Part shown: positions 48,769 to 58,775 of the stretch, one piece after another
Layout of the letters: each line of letters begins with the position of its first letter
Position numbering within the stretch: the stretch's first letter is position 1
NCBI RefSeq assembly: GCF_002837185.1
Contig: NZ_KZ477988.1
Coordinates: 199,724-263,723 of the forward strand
Reading direction: 5' to 3'
Length of the DNA: 64,000 nucleotides
Origin: Pseudomonas fluorescens
GTDB lineage: Bacteria > Pseudomonadota > Gammaproteobacteria > Pseudomonadales > Pseudomonadaceae
Notes under the pieces: generated by a model
Seen by the model: the letters and a program-made list of their open reading frames with translations, nothing else
Database searches by the model: none
What the model was told of the DNA's origin: nothing
Translations under genes and position numbers: made by a program

Positions 48769-50343
48769 TCAGCGAGTTGTCGCGAGTTCTTGTTGAACGC
48801 TGGCGACAGTGCGAGGCCAAGGTTTACCAGCCTGAACCTTCGCTGGCAAGGCTTTGATGGCAGAATCGGCTGCGGCGCGGCTTGGGAAGCTGCCGTAGGT
48901 GATCACGTAGAGAGGCTTGCCGTTGAGCACTTTCTTGAAATAACGATACTGGCCGCCCTGCTCCTTGACGAACGCCTGGGCGTTGGCCTCGGAGCTGGTG
49001 CCAAGGATCTGCACCACGAAGTTGCCGGTGGGCTGGCTGCTGTACCAGCTGCTGCCGGCGGCGCCGGCCTTGGCGACGGTGGCGGCAGGTTTTTCAGCAG
49101 GCTTGGCCGCTGGCGCTGGGGCAGGAGCAGGTTTGGCGACCGGCGCAGGCTTGGCCGTGGCAACCGTCGGCGCAGGCGTCGGCTTGGCAACTGGAGCGGC
49201 TGGAGCAACCGGTGCAACCGGCGCCGCTGGCGTGCCGGCAGGGACGCCCGCAGGTGGCGCGGTGGTGGTAACGGTCGGCGGCGTGGCGCTGGAGCCTTCC
49301 ACCGGCACGCCATCGTCGCCTTCGGAGATGCCACCGGCTTCCTCGGCCAACGGGCCGCGCATGACAGGTTGGCCGACCATCGGCAGGTTGGTCGGTTGGC
49401 CGGAATTGGCGAACTCGACATTTGGCGTGGGCTTGCCCAGTGGCAACTGCGCCTGTTCGGTTGGCGCGCCGGCGGTGGCCGGGGCCTTGCTGCGGCCTGG
49501 AATCAACCAGGCGGCGGCAACGGCGACCACGACAACGGCGGAAATAGCCAATACGTGCTTCTTAGGCATAGTGAACCCCATCTTTGGACGCTTGACCGCA
49601 GAGCGGCTGGCAATCATGGCTTCGATCATTGCATCGCGGGCAACCTGATTGATATTGCCAGGCCAGCCATCGGAGCTTTCGTGAATATCAGAGATCTGCG
49701 CAGCGGAGAAAAGTTCGATACCGGCCCCTGCACCTTCGAGGCGCTGAGCCAGGTATTCGCGGGTCTCTTCTTCTTCGTACGGCTGCAATTCGATGACGTG
49801 AAACAGCTCCTGATCACCGCTGATCTGTTCCAGATCGGCGATCAGCGACGACTCACCGAACAGGAACACATGGGGACGACCTTCCGGCGTACCCGCCGCC
49901 AGCGCCAGCAACGCTTCCAGGGCGGACTCGTCGAGTTGCTCGGCGTCATCCACCAGCAGATAGACTTCCTGGCCGGTCAGGCCCAGTTGCACCACCTGCT
50001 TGAGGATCGCGTTCGGCTCAGCGTTGGCTACGTCCAACGCCTGCGCCACCTGGCGCAACACGCCGGCCGCATCACCGGCGCCACGGGCCGAGACGACGAC
50101 GCTCTGCACCGATTGCTTGTTGGTGCTGGCGACCAGCGCCTGGCGCAGCAACGTCTTGCCGCTGCCCAACGGCCCCGTGACCACCAGCAGCAACTGGCTG
50201 TAGCGCGCGAGGTGGTGCAATTGCCCCAGTACCGGCTTGCGCTGGGCGGGGAAGAATTTGAAACCAGGCACCCGTGGAGCGAAAGGGTCGTGGCTCAAGT
50301 GATAATGGCCGAGGAACGCCTCGTCGGCATGCAAACTAGTCAT
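48769..50343 (-). CDS. DamX-like AAA ATPase with SPOR domain
   Basis: A 524-residue membrane protein. Residues 1 to about 250 form an ExeA-like AAA domain with Walker A GPLGSGKT (57-64) and Walker B LLVDDAEQ. A single membrane helix near 260-282 follows, then a long Ala/Pro/Lys-rich periplasmic linker and a C-terminal SPOR domain (about 435-515, NFVVQILGTSSEANAQAFV) that binds denuded peptidoglycan at the septum. It is a division-associated protein by analogy with DamX. It lies downstream of aroB in the usual aroKB-damX order, ten bases apart. Confidence 0.86.
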   Translation of the reverse strand: MTSLHADEAFLGHYHLSHDPFAPRVPGFKFFPAQRKPVLGQLHHLARYSQLLLVVTGPLGSGKTLLRQALVASTNKQSVQSVVVSARGAGDAAGVLRQVAQALDVANAEPNAILKQVVQLGLTGQEVYLLVDDAEQLDESALEALLALAAGTPEGRPHVFLFGESSLIADLEQISGDQELFHVIELQPYEEEETREYLAQRLEGAGAGIELFSAAQISDIHESSDGWPGNINQVARDAMIEAMIASRSAVKRPKMGFTMPKKHVLAISAVVVVAVAAAWLIPGRSKAPATAGAPTEQAQLPLGKPTPNVEFANSGQPTNLPMVGQPVMRGPLAEEAGGISEGDDGVPVEGSSATPPTVTTTAPPAGVPAGTPAAPVAPVAPAAPVAKPTPAPTVATAKPAPVAKPAPAPAPAAKPAEKPAATVAKAGAAGSSWYSSQPTGNFVVQILGTSSEANAQAFVKEQGGQYRYFKKVLNGKPLYVITYGSFPSRAAADSAIKALPAKVQAGKPWPRTVASVQQELATTR

Positions 50344-50353
50344 CGGGATCTTA

Positions 50354-51454
50354 TTAACCTTTAAGCTGGGCCAGGGCGCGGTAATCCGCTCCCAGCGTGG
50401 CCTGTAAAATCTCTTTCGGATAATCGTCGGTCACCACCGCTTCGCCCATGTGGCGCAACAGCACCAGCCGCAGCCGACCGTCGATCACTTTCTTGTCTAT
50501 TGCCATGTGCTCCAGGAAATCCGCCTCGGTCATTTCAGGCGGCGGAATCACCGGCAAACCGGCGCGCTGGAACAGACGGATCCCGCGATCACGCTCTTGG
50601 GCGCTGATCCAGCCCAGGCGCTGCGACATCTCCAATGCCATCACGGTGCCAGCCGCCACGGCTTCCCCATGCAGCCACACACCATAGCCCATGTGGGTTT
50701 CGATCGCATGGCCGAAGGTATGGCCCAGGTTCAGGGTAGCCCGTACCCCGGATTCCCGTTCGTCGGCATTCACCACCAGCGCCTTGGCCGCGCAGGAGCG
50801 GGAAATTGCCTCGGTGAGTGCCACCTGGTCGAGGGCGCGCAGGGCGTCCATGTGTGCTTCCAGCCAGGTCAGGAAGGGCTCGTCGCAGATCAGCCCGTAC
50901 TTGATGACTTCCGCCAGCCCCGCCGACAGCTCGCGCGGTGGCAGGGTGTTGAGGGTCGCAGTGTCGATCAGCACGGCCTGCGGCTGATAGAACGCGCCGA
51001 CCATGTTCTTGCCCAGCGGATGGTTGATGCCGGTCTTGCCGCCCACCGACGAATCAACCTGGGACAGCAGCGTGGTCGGCACCTGGATAAAGTCCACGCC
51101 ACGCTGGTAGCAGGCGGCCGCGAAGCCAGCCATGTCGCCGATCACACCGCCGCCCAGGGCGACCACGGTGGTGCGGCGGTCATGCCGTGCGCTCAGCAGG
51201 CCATCGAAGATCAGCTGCAGGGTTTCCCAGTTCTTGTGGGCTTCACCGTCGGGCAGGATCACGGAGATCACCGAGTACGCCGCCAGGCTGCGGCTCAGAC
51301 GCTCCAGATACAGCGGCGCCACCGTTTCGTTGGAGATGATCGCCACTTGCCGACCGGCAATATGCGGTGCGAGCAGCTCGGGCAGGTCCAACAGACCTTC
51401 GCCAATATGGATCGGGTAGCTGCGCTCGCCTAGATCGACCTTAAGTGTCTGCAT
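50354..51454 (-). CDS. aroB: 3-dehydroquinate synthase
   Basis: A 366-residue AroB, the NAD+- and metal-dependent enzyme of the second shikimate pathway step. The [28 protein letters not shown] and [15 protein letters not shown] (metal ligand) segments are typical. ATG 51454 gives the family start [13 protein letters not shown]; a longer open frame upstream is unsupported. Confidence 0.95.
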   Translation of the reverse strand: MQTLKVDLGERSYPIHIGEGLLDLPELLAPHIAGRQVAIISNETVAPLYLERLSRSLAAYSVISVILPDGEAHKNWETLQLIFDGLLSARHDRRTTVVALGGGVIGDMAGFAAACYQRGVDFIQVPTTLLSQVDSSVGGKTGINHPLGKNMVGAFYQPQAVLIDTATLNTLPPRELSAGLAEVIKYGLICDEPFLTWLEAHMDALRALDQVALTEAISRSCAAKALVVNADERESGVRATLNLGHTFGHAIETHMGYGVWLHGEAVAAGTVMALEMSQRLGWISAQERDRGIRLFQRAGLPVIPPPEMTEADFLEHMAIDKKVIDGRLRLVLLRHMGEAVVTDDYPKEILQATLGADYRALAQLKG

Positions 51455-51485
51455 GTGTCCCCGCGTTGAAGATATTTTGACAACC

Positions 51486-51509
51486 GGTAACGCCTGGATA
51501 GGCGTTGCC
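51486..51509 (-). other. Hairpin between aroK and aroB
   Basis: GGTAACGCC and GGCGTTGCC flank TGGATA, a nine-pair stem with one wobble, in the 124-base gap. It may stabilise or partly terminate the aroK transcript before aroB. Confidence 0.45.
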
Positions 51510-51578
51510 TGATGGCTCTGCGCCATACCCCGCGAGGTCATGGCGCGCCGCCGAGAATAGCGCATTTGCGGCCAGGCT

Positions 51579-52097
51579 TTAACGGGGTGGTAGCCGTTGC
51601 AGGCGCTCAAGAATGTCGAGCACCACCATTCGGGGCGGCCGTTCATCGGTTTCCACCACCAGGTCGGCGATTTCCCGATACAGCGGATCGCGCAGCGCAA
51701 GCAGGTCCCGCAGGGTCTTTTCCGGGTTGGCCGTGCGCAATAATGGGCGATTGCGATCACGGGCGGTGCGGCCCACCTGCTGCTCGACCGAGGCATGCAG
51801 GTACACCACCCGGCCACCGGCATGCAGGGCGCGGCGATTCTCATCACGCATCACTGCGCCTCCGCCGGTGGCCAATACCACGCCATCGCAGCCGCACAGC
51901 TCGGCAATCATTGCCTGCTCGCGGTCGCGAAAGCCCAGTTCGCCTTCCTTATCGAAGATCCATGGGATATTGGCACCCGTGCGCAATTCAATCTCCTTAT
52001 CGGAATCTTTGAACGGCAGGCGCAGCTCTTTGGCCAGCAAACGGCCGATGGTGCTTTTTCCAGCCCCCATCGGCCCTACAAGAATCAAATTTCGCAC
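51579..52097 (-). CDS. aroK: Shikimate kinase
   Basis: A 172-residue shikimate kinase with Walker [10 protein letters not shown] (residues 8-16), shikimate-binding DSDKEIE and the GGGAV motif. Start GTG. It lies three bases after pilQ, the order pilQ-aroK-aroB seen in many gammaproteobacteria. Confidence 0.95.
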   Translation of the reverse strand: MRNLILVGPMGAGKSTIGRLLAKELRLPFKDSDKEIELRTGANIPWIFDKEGELGFRDREQAMIAELCGCDGVVLATGGGAVMRDENRRALHAGGRVVYLHASVEQQVGRTARDRNRPLLRTANPEKTLRDLLALRDPLYREIADLVVETDERPPRMVVLDILERLQRLPPR

Positions 52098-52101
52098 AGA
52101 A

Positions 52102-53484
52102 TCAACGACTCACAGCAATCGCCTGGTTATTCATGATACGCGGAGTCAGGAATACCAGCAGCTCGGATTTTTTCTCCGCCCGCACATCGCGCCGGAAAAG
52201 GCGGCCAAGATACGGCACATCGCCCAAAAATGGCACTTTATCTAGCACTTTGCTCTGGGTATTGGAGAAAACCCCGCCGATGACAATGGTCTCGCCATCC
52301 TTGACCAGGACCTTGGCATTGACCTCGTTTTTCTTGATCGGCGGCACGTCGTTGAGTTTGTTCAAATAGTCGGGTTCGTCCTTGGTGACTTTGACCTCCA
52401 TGATCACATAATCGTCGGGGGTGATCTGCGGCGTGACCTCCAACGACAGCGAAGCCTCCTTGAACGACACCGAGGTGGCGCCCCGGGACGTGGATTCCTG
52501 ATAGGGAATCTCGGTGCCCTTGAGGATGCGCGCGGTTTCCTTGTCCGAGGTGACCACCTTGGGCTGTGAGACGATTTCGCCGTTGCCGGACTTTTCCATG
52601 GCGGTCAGCTCAAGGTCCAGCAGCAGGTTGTCGGTGATAAAGGCCAGCCCCAGGCCCGAGGTGCCGGTCAGCGAACCCAGGTCCACAAAGGGTGAACTGG
52701 GTGGATCCTGCGGTGGCTGCGCGTCATCCGCCACAGGCCTGGCAATACCGCCGGCGCCCCAATTGCCGCGATTGAGCCGCCCGCCCCAGCGCACCCCCAG
52801 GCTTTTGTCGTAATCGACATTGGCCTCGACAATGCGCGCCTCGATCATCACCTGGCGCACCGGGACGTCCAACTGCGCCACGATCCGCCGCAGCTCTTCC
52901 AGCCGCTCTGCGGTCTGGTAGACGATGATGTTGTTGGTGCGGTCGTCCACCGCCACCGAGCCGCGCTCGTCGGTCGTGCCCTCAAAGCCGCTCACGGACT
53001 GGAACAGCTTGGCCAGGTCTGCCGCCTTGGCATAATTGACCTGCAGCAATTCCCGGCGCAACGGCGCCAGCTCGGCCATCTGCTTGCGCGCCTCCAGCGT
53101 CAGCAGTTCGCGTGCGGCCAATTCGTCGGCGGGGGCCACCAGCAAGACCCCGGCCTTCACCCGCTTGTCCAACCCCTTGGCTTGCAACACCAGGTCCAGC
53201 GCCTGGTCCCAGGGCACGTCCTTGAGCCGCAGGGTGATCGAACCCTGCACCTCGTCACTGGCCACCAGGTTGAGGCCGGCGACATCGGCAATTTGCTGCA
53301 ATGCCGCGCGCAAATCGATGTTCTGGAAATTAAGGTTCAGTGTGTCGCCCGTATAGCCGGCCGATGACGCGCTTTCGGGCGCAGGCAGGTGGATAAGGTC
53401 GACGCGATTGGGTACAGCAGCAGCCAGCGGCACCGTGAACGCTATCCATAGCGCCACGCCGAAGGGCGAGAAAATCCTTTTCAT
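52102..53484 (-). CDS. pilQ: Type IV pilus secretin PilQ, short form without AMIN domains
   Basis: A 460-residue secretin. After a signal peptide (1 to about 23) and a short linker comes the N0/STN domain ([20 protein letters not shown]), then an N1 domain and the complete C-terminal secretin barrel (GIPRM-like end [16 protein letters not shown]). P. aeruginosa PilQ is about 714 residues because of two N-terminal AMIN domains that bind peptidoglycan; both are absent here. The channel core looks functional. Confidence 0.9.
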   Translation of the reverse strand: MKRIFSPFGVALWIAFTVPLAAAVPNRVDLIHLPAPESASSAGYTGDTLNLNFQNIDLRAALQQIADVAGLNLVASDEVQGSITLRLKDVPWDQALDLVLQAKGLDKRVKAGVLLVAPADELAARELLTLEARKQMAELAPLRRELLQVNYAKAADLAKLFQSVSGFEGTTDERGSVAVDDRTNNIIVYQTAERLEELRRIVAQLDVPVRQVMIEARIVEANVDYDKSLGVRWGGRLNRGNWGAGGIARPVADDAQPPQDPPSSPFVDLGSLTGTSGLGLAFITDNLLLDLELTAMEKSGNGEIVSQPKVVTSDKETARILKGTEIPYQESTSRGATSVSFKEASLSLEVTPQITPDDYVIMEVKVTKDEPDYLNKLNDVPPIKKNEVNAKVLVKDGETIVIGGVFSNTQSKVLDKVPFLGDVPYLGRLFRRDVRAEKKSELLVFLTPRIMNNQAIAVSR

Positions 53485-53496
53485 TGGTTGATTCCG

Positions 53497-54468
53497 TTAT
53501 GAGTTGACGTCCAGCACCAGCGTTCGCAAGCGTTCCAGCCAAAGGCCCCGTTCATCGGGAAAGCGCTCGACCAGTTCCACATGGCCGTCCTGGATGGACG
53601 TGACCTGACCATGATCCGGCCCGAGGTAGTCGCCGACCGCCAGCCGATGCACCGTTGATCCGGCACGCAGCAATGCGAAGGCTTGCCCGCCGCCCGACAG
53701 CGTACCGACCATGGCGAACTGGTCGATTGCGATGCCCTCCAGCAGCCCGCGGGGCCGCGTGAGATCCGGAGCAGGGGCGGGCCGCCCAGGCGGGTGATGC
53801 GGTTGCAGGGCCGTGAGTTGAAACGGGTCGCGCAGGGATGCCGAGTCATAAACAAAGCGCGGGGCCGGGACGACCGCCCGTAATGCGTTGCCCCCTTGAA
53901 CGGCACCTCGATAGGCCTTGATCAGCAGTTCCAGACGCAACGAAGCCCCTTGCGACCGCAACGCCAGGTCATGCACCGTGACAACGCGCTGCAAACCACC
54001 CAGGGCGCTGACGAACGCCGCCAGGTCGTGATAAGCCCCTGTAAGGCCAACCTTCAAGGGCTGTTCGACATGGAACGGCTGCGACGCCTCATCCAACACC
54101 GCAACGCTTTCGACCCACACGCCGTTGGCAATCGCCAGCCGAGCGATGTCTTCAAGCAAGGCCGGCACTGCGGCATCACCGGACAGTTGCCGTTGAAGGT
54201 CCGCGACGGTGTCTTCCATCGTCCTGACGTGCTCGGTGGACGCCTCAAGGTCTGCGGCCACACCGGCTTGCTCTTCAAGCTGCTCGCGCAGCACCTGTTC
54301 CCGCGCCTCTAACCCGTGCAATCGCTCTCGCGAAGCGCCCAGGTATGACACCTCGGCTATCACCAGCACCAGGCCACCCAGCGTGCAGCCAAGCAGGACC
54401 TTTCCAGGCCAGGGCCATTTTGCAGCGTTGTAGGTGAGTGCGGAAAAGTCGAGCCCGGGCAGGCTCAT
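53497..54468 (-). CDS. PilO-PilP fusion protein
   Basis: A 323-residue protein. The first 200 or so residues have the PilO layout: cytosolic tail, membrane helix (about 25-45), coiled coil and ferredoxin-like domain. The last 115 residues resemble the PilP beta domain, beginning near FVYDSASLRDPFQ, the counterpart of the PilP RRDPF motif. PilP is normally a separate lipoprotein with its own signal peptide and lipobox; neither is present. In the usual complex PilO and PilP bind each other, so fusion is structurally reasonable. Confidence 0.75.
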   Translation of the reverse strand: MSLPGLDFSALTYNAAKWPWPGKVLLGCTLGGLVLVIAEVSYLGASRERLHGLEAREQVLREQLEEQAGVAADLEASTEHVRTMEDTVADLQRQLSGDAAVPALLEDIARLAIANGVWVESVAVLDEASQPFHVEQPLKVGLTGAYHDLAAFVSALGGLQRVVTVHDLALRSQGASLRLELLIKAYRGAVQGGNALRAVVPAPRFVYDSASLRDPFQLTALQPHHPPGRPAPAPDLTRPRGLLEGIAIDQFAMVGTLSGGGQAFALLRAGSTVHRLAVGDYLGPDHGQVTSIQDGHVELVERFPDERGLWLERLRTLVLDVNS

Positions 54469-55016
54469 GGTTGCGCCTCGATGGTTTCCCCCTGGCGCAC
54501 CATCAACTGAAACTGATGAGCGCCGCGCTCACCTTCTGCCTGAACACGCTCGAGCCGCGCGGAATGGCCGCCTTGCGACGCCTCCAACCGACGCATCAAC
54601 TGGGCGATGTCCTGGTTGCTGTCTGCACTGCCGCGGATGCTGACGGTATCGCCATTGGCTACCACCTCATGCAGGTGAACGCCATCGGGCATCGTGCGCG
54701 CCAACTGATCGAACAGCCGAGCGCCGGAAGAGCGAGCGTCGTGCAGGTCCTGCATCACCTTCATGCGCTGCGCCAATTGCTGGCTTCGTTCCTGCAGGTC
54801 GTCGATGGTCTTGATCCGCGAGTCATGCACGGCGACATTGCCGTCCAGGCGGACGTTGCGGGTTACCTGCCGGTCTATCGCCTGGTCGATCACTTGGTCG
54901 GCCAGCCACACCGCCGCGAGCGCCAGGCAGGCAAACGCCAGTAGAAGTACCAGCAAATACTTGCGGCGCCGTTCTGCCAGCAGCTGGCGCCAAGGCAAAA
55001 GATTGATTCGTGTCAT
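54465..55016 (-). CDS. pilN: Type IV pilus alignment protein PilN
   Basis: A 183-residue PilN. The cytosolic N-terminus MTRINLLPWR is the conserved PilM-binding motif (INLLP); a membrane helix follows at about 20-40, then coiled coil and periplasmic domain. Coupled by ATGA to both pilM and the fusion gene. The N-terminal motif is intact even though its partner PilM is shortened. Confidence 0.88.
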   Translation of the reverse strand: MTRINLLPWRQLLAERRRKYLLVLLLAFACLALAAVWLADQVIDQAIDRQVTRNVRLDGNVAVHDSRIKTIDDLQERSQQLAQRMKVMQDLHDARSSGARLFDQLARTMPDGVHLHEVVANGDTVSIRGSADSNQDIAQLMRRLEASQGGHSARLERVQAEGERGAHQFQLMVRQGETIEAQP

Positions 55017-55669
55017 CCAGCGAAACTCCTCAGGGCCAACCCGCAAGCCACTCCCATCCCTTGGGCATCGGCGGCCCATTGTGCGCCATCGACTCGATGA
55101 CCCGGCGTGAAGCTGGCAAAATCCTGACGGCAAGCGCGCTCCAATGCAAATGCTTCGACATCCACCACCCGCGTCACCAGCCCGGCCAGGCCCAGGACCG
55201 CCTCGCGCGCCTCGACCTGTTCGCGCAGACATGCGGCCAACAATACCTCGACCCGCCCCGCTCCCTGGGACGACGGGCCGCGTACCTGAAAATCGATGGC
55301 GACTTCATCCAGAGGATAAGGAATGTACTGGTCGGCCTCCATGTGTATCTGCCAGGCCCTTTGTTCATCGTTGAGGCCTGCGTCCATTTCGATCACCCGC
55401 GTAATCACCGACGAGCCCGACACAGCCACGGCTGCGTGCCTGGCGCGGCTGTGCAGCCGCGATAATGCCTGATGCAGCGCCCGCCCTGCGCCTTCGAGGT
55501 CGAGCACGGTGCCATCGACCACCGCATGCGCCGGCAATCCCTGTGTCACATAGCCTTGAATGCTGAAACCCTGCGCCGAACGGCCCAGCTCGATCAGCTT
55601 GATACCTCGGTCATTGATGTCAACGCCGAGAACGCTGTGGTGTTTTCGCCTGAAAAATCCCTTTCCCAT
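55013..55669 (-). CDS. pilM: PilM with large internal deletion
   Basis: A 218-residue actin-like PilM; the usual length is about 354. Residues 1 to about 175 align with the normal N-terminal part (VLGVDINDRGIKLIELGRSA, EADQYIPYPLDEVAIDF, VVDVEAFALERA), and the last 12 (GVACGLALRSFAG-like end) match the normal C-terminus. Between them about 135 residues, including the second actin-like subdomain and phosphate-binding loop, are missing. The frame is intact. ATP binding as in PilM is unlikely to be preserved. Confidence 0.82.
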   Translation of the reverse strand: MGKGFFRRKHHSVLGVDINDRGIKLIELGRSAQGFSIQGYVTQGLPAHAVVDGTVLDLEGAGRALHQALSRLHSRARHAAVAVSGSSVITRVIEMDAGLNDEQRAWQIHMEADQYIPYPLDEVAIDFQVRGPSSQGAGRVEVLLAACLREQVEAREAVLGLAGLVTRVVDVEAFALERACRQDFASFTPGHRVDGAQWAADAQGMGVACGLALRSFAG

Positions 55670-55884
55670 AAAACTCCCTAAAGCTTTGCCTGTCTTACCG
55701 CCTGATTGCCTCCGGGCAGTGCATTCGGTCGACTTGTTTGAGCCGTACGAATGACGCCCGGAGGCGAAAATGCTTTAATGCCCAGCGTTTTTTCCCGCTT
55801 TTTATCTGCTGCCCGGGTCGATCCATCGTTCGCCATGCATGCCCCGACGCGTAACTCTTTCTTTTCTCTGGAAATCCAAAAGCC
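55670..55884. promoter_or_regulatory. Divergent ponA / pilM promoter region
   Basis: 215 bases between divergent start codons, without a gene. It must hold both promoters; I could not name specific boxes. Confidence 0.4.
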
Positions 55885-58350
55885 TTGATTCGTCTGCTGA
55901 AGTTTTTCGGGTACTCCATTGTCGCGATCGTCTGCGGGCTGCTGCTCGTACTCAGCGGGGCCTACCTCTACCTTAGTCCGGGTTTGCCGTCGGTAGAGGC
56001 CCTCAGAAGTATCCAGTTGCAGATTCCTTTGCGGGTTTACAGCAGCGATGAAAAACTGATCGCGGAGTTCGGCGAAATGCGCCGTACACCGATCCGTTTC
56101 GCCGACATTCCGCCCAATTTCATCAACGCGTTACTTTCGGCTGAAGACGATAATTTCGCCAATCACTACGGCGTCGACCCCAGCAGCCTGGTACGTGCAG
56201 CCACGCAACTGGTAAAAAGCGGACACATTCAATCCGGCGGCAGCACCATCACCATGCAGGTGGCGAAGAACTTCTTCCTCACCAGCGAGCGCAGTTTTTC
56301 GCGCAAAGCCACCGAGATCCTGCTGGCGCTGCAGATCGAGCGCCAGTTGACCAAGGACGAAATCCTCGAGCTGTACGTCAACAAGATTTACCTGGGCAAC
56401 CGTGCCTACGGCATCGAAGCGGCATCCCAGGTGTACTACGGCAAGTCGATTCGTGATGCCAGCCTTGCGCAAATGGCGATGATTGCCGGCCTGCCCAAGG
56501 CGCCGTCGCGCTTCAACCCGTTGGCCAACCCGGCGCGCAGCAAGGAGCGTCGCGACTGGATCCTGGGGCGCATGTACAAGCTCGGAAAGATCGACCAGAC
56601 GGCGTACGAAAGTGCCGTGGCCGAACCGTTGAACGCCAGCTATCACGTGCCGACGCCGGAAGTGAATGCGCCCTATATCGCCGAAATGGCCCGTGCGGAA
56701 ATGGTTGGCCGGTATGGCAGCGAGGCCTACACCGAAGGTTTCCGCGTGACCACCACCGTTCCAAGCAACTTGCAGGAAATTGCCAATCATTCGCTGCACG
56801 ATGGCCTGATCACCTATGACCAGCGCCACGGTTATCGCGGCCCTGAATCGCGCCTGCCGGGCAAGACCCTGAGCGCCTGGACCACCGAGCTGGGCAAACA
56901 ACGCTCGATCAGCGGCCTGGAGCCGGCCATCGTCACCCAGGTCAAGAAAGATGGCGTGCAAGTACTGACCCGCACCGGCGAAGCGCATGTGGCGTGGGAC
57001 AGCATGAAATGGGCCCGTCCATTCCTCAATACCAACAGCATGGGCCCGATGCCCAAGCAGCCGTCCGATGTGGCACAAGTGGGTGATTTGATCCGCGTGC
57101 AACGCCAGGCGGATGACAGCCTGAAATTCAGCCAGGTACCGGTCGCCCAGGGCGCCCTGGTGTCCCTCGACCCGCAAAATGGTGCGATCCGCGCCCTGGT
57201 TGGCGGCTTCGCCTTCGAGCAGAGCAACTACAACCGCGCCACCCAGGCCAAGCGCCAGCCGGGCTCGAGCTTCAAGCCGTTCGTCTACAGCGCTGCACTG
57301 GATAACGGCTATACCGCGGCCAGCCTGGTCAACGATGCACCGATCGTGTTCGTCGATGAGTACCTGGACAAGGTCTGGCGTCCGAAGAACGACACCAACA
57401 CCTTCCTCGGCCCGATCCGCATTCGCGAGGCGCTGTACAAGTCGCGCAACCTGGTGTCGATCCGCCTGCTGCAGGCGATGGGCGTGGGCAAGACCATCGA
57501 CTACATGACCCGGTTTGGCTTCGCCAAGTCTGACCTGCCGCCGAACCTGTCCCTGGCCCTGGGCACCGCAACCCTCACGCCGATGGAAATTGCCACCGGC
57601 TGGAGCACCTTTGCCAACGGCGGCTACAAGATCTCGCCGTACCTGATCGACAAGATCGAAAGCCGCAATGGCGACACACTGTTCACCGCCAACCCGCCAC
57701 GGGTACCCGGCGATGTGGTCAATGGCGTGGCGGCAACCGATGGTCTCGCCGCGCCGAGCAACGGCGGCATCACCATTGAGCCGACGCCCGGTACGACGCC
57801 TGCCGCAAACGCTCAAGCTCCGGGCGAGCCACAGGCACCGGCGGTGGCTGAACGCATCGTGGATGGCCGCACCACCTATATCCTCAACAGCATCCTGCAA
57901 GACGTGATCAAGAAGGGTACCGGTCGGCGTGCATTGGCCCTGGGCCGTGCGGACATCGCGGGCAAGACCGGTACCACCAACGAATCCAAGGATGCCTGGT
58001 TCTCCGGCTACAACGGTGACTACGTGACCACGGTATGGACTGGTTACGACCAGCCGGAAAGCCTGGGTCGTCGCGAATTCGGCGGGACCGTGGCGCTGCC
58101 GATCTGGATGAGTTACATGGGCGCGGCATTGAAGGACAAGCCGCTGCACACCCAGCCGGAACCGGAAGGCATCCTCAGCCTGCGCATCGACCCGGTCAGT
58201 GGCCGCGCGGCCTCGCCAAGCACGCCGAACGCCTACTTCGAACTGTTCAAGAGCGAAGACACCCCGCCGTCGGTCAACGAGCTGGGCAACGGAGCTGTAC
58301 CGGGCAGCCCGCTGCCGGCGGACGAAGGCGCGCCGATCGATTTGTTCTGA
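55885..58350 (+). CDS. ponA: Penicillin-binding protein 1A
   Basis: An 821-residue class A PBP. A membrane anchor (about 10-30) is followed by a glycosyltransferase domain with catalytic Glu87 (AEDDNFANHYGVD), an OB-like insert, and a transpeptidase domain with SxxK at Ser461 (PGSSFKP) and KTGT at 694-697. It builds and cross-links cell wall. Start TTG. It is divergent from pilM as in other pseudomonads. Confidence 0.95.
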   Translation: MIRLLKFFGYSIVAIVCGLLLVLSGAYLYLSPGLPSVEALRSIQLQIPLRVYSSDEKLIAEFGEMRRTPIRFADIPPNFINALLSAEDDNFANHYGVDPSSLVRAATQLVKSGHIQSGGSTITMQVAKNFFLTSERSFSRKATEILLALQIERQLTKDEILELYVNKIYLGNRAYGIEAASQVYYGKSIRDASLAQMAMIAGLPKAPSRFNPLANPARSKERRDWILGRMYKLGKIDQTAYESAVAEPLNASYHVPTPEVNAPYIAEMARAEMVGRYGSEAYTEGFRVTTTVPSNLQEIANHSLHDGLITYDQRHGYRGPESRLPGKTLSAWTTELGKQRSISGLEPAIVTQVKKDGVQVLTRTGEAHVAWDSMKWARPFLNTNSMGPMPKQPSDVAQVGDLIRVQRQADDSLKFSQVPVAQGALVSLDPQNGAIRALVGGFAFEQSNYNRATQAKRQPGSSFKPFVYSAALDNGYTAASLVNDAPIVFVDEYLDKVWRPKNDTNTFLGPIRIREALYKSRNLVSIRLLQAMGVGKTIDYMTRFGFAKSDLPPNLSLALGTATLTPMEIATGWSTFANGGYKISPYLIDKIESRNGDTLFTANPPRVPGDVVNGVAATDGLAAPSNGGITIEPTPGTTPAANAQAPGEPQAPAVAERIVDGRTTYILNSILQDVIKKGTGRRALALGRADIAGKTGTTNESKDAWFSGYNGDYVTTVWTGYDQPESLGRREFGGTVALPIWMSYMGAALKDKPLHTQPEPEGILSLRIDPVSGRAASPSTPNAYFELFKSEDTPPSVNELGNGAVPGSPLPADEGAPIDLF

Positions 58351-58378
58351 CCCGTTCTTGGGCACAACACAGTTCCAA

Positions 58379-58468
58379 TGTGGGAGGGGGCTTGCCCCCG
58401 ATTGTGGACTTTCAGCCAATGAATCTGGTGGCTGATACACCGCCATCGGGGGCAAGCCCACTCCCACA
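58379..58468. repeat. REPIN after ponA
   Basis: An inverted pair of GTGGGAGGGGGCTTGCCCCC REPs starting 28 bases beyond the ponA stop codon. Confidence 0.92.
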
Positions 58469-58507
58469 TTCAGATGTCCACAAGGCTCAACTAAAACGCC
58501 AGGCACA

Positions 58508-58535
58508 ACGCTTTTGAGCGGATAGTTCTTCGGAT
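58508..58535 (-). pseudogene. Relic of the maeB 3' end
   Basis: 25 of 28 bases match the maeB segment at 58798-58825; in translation PKNYPLKSV versus PKNYPLQSV. Only the C-terminal codons survive, between two REPINs. It marks a past duplication or rearrangement of the maeB end. Confidence 0.65.
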
Positions 58536-58593
58536 GATGAAGACGTGCCGATCCATCTCTTCTAACCCAATCCTGGCCGCAACACCGCTTCAA

Positions 58594-58683
58594 TGTGGGA
58601 GGGGGCTTGCCCCCGATTACTGGCTGACAGCCAATGCATGTGTTGACTGGTACACCGCCATCGGGGGCAAGCCCCCTTCCACA
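58594..58683. repeat. REPIN before maeB
   Basis: A second inverted REP pair of the same family, 126 bases after the first, with the maeB relic between them. Confidence 0.92.
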
Positions 58684-58721
58684 TTTGGGCCTTCGCCAAC
58701 CTCGAGATTATTGCCACCCAA

Positions 58722-58758
58722 CAAAAAGCCCCGACTCGCGAGAGCCGGGGCTTTTTGT
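58722..58758. terminator. Intrinsic terminator of maeB (bidirectional)
   Basis: AAAAAGCCCCG pairs with CGGGGCTTTTT around a 12-base loop, just beyond the maeB stop codon in the minus direction. Confidence 0.88.
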
Positions 58759-58775
58759 GGGTGCGCTACAACAGC

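Noticed and set aside
53497..54468. Frameshift joining separate pilO and pilP genes
   Set aside because: The frame is continuous, with no leftover start signal, lipobox or second ribosome site at the junction, so a true fusion is more likely than a sequencing error.
56131..58593. An 820-codon minus-strand frame opposite ponA
   Set aside because: Antisense shadow. Its translation has no domain, apart from the first residues that correspond to the maeB relic, which is reported separately.
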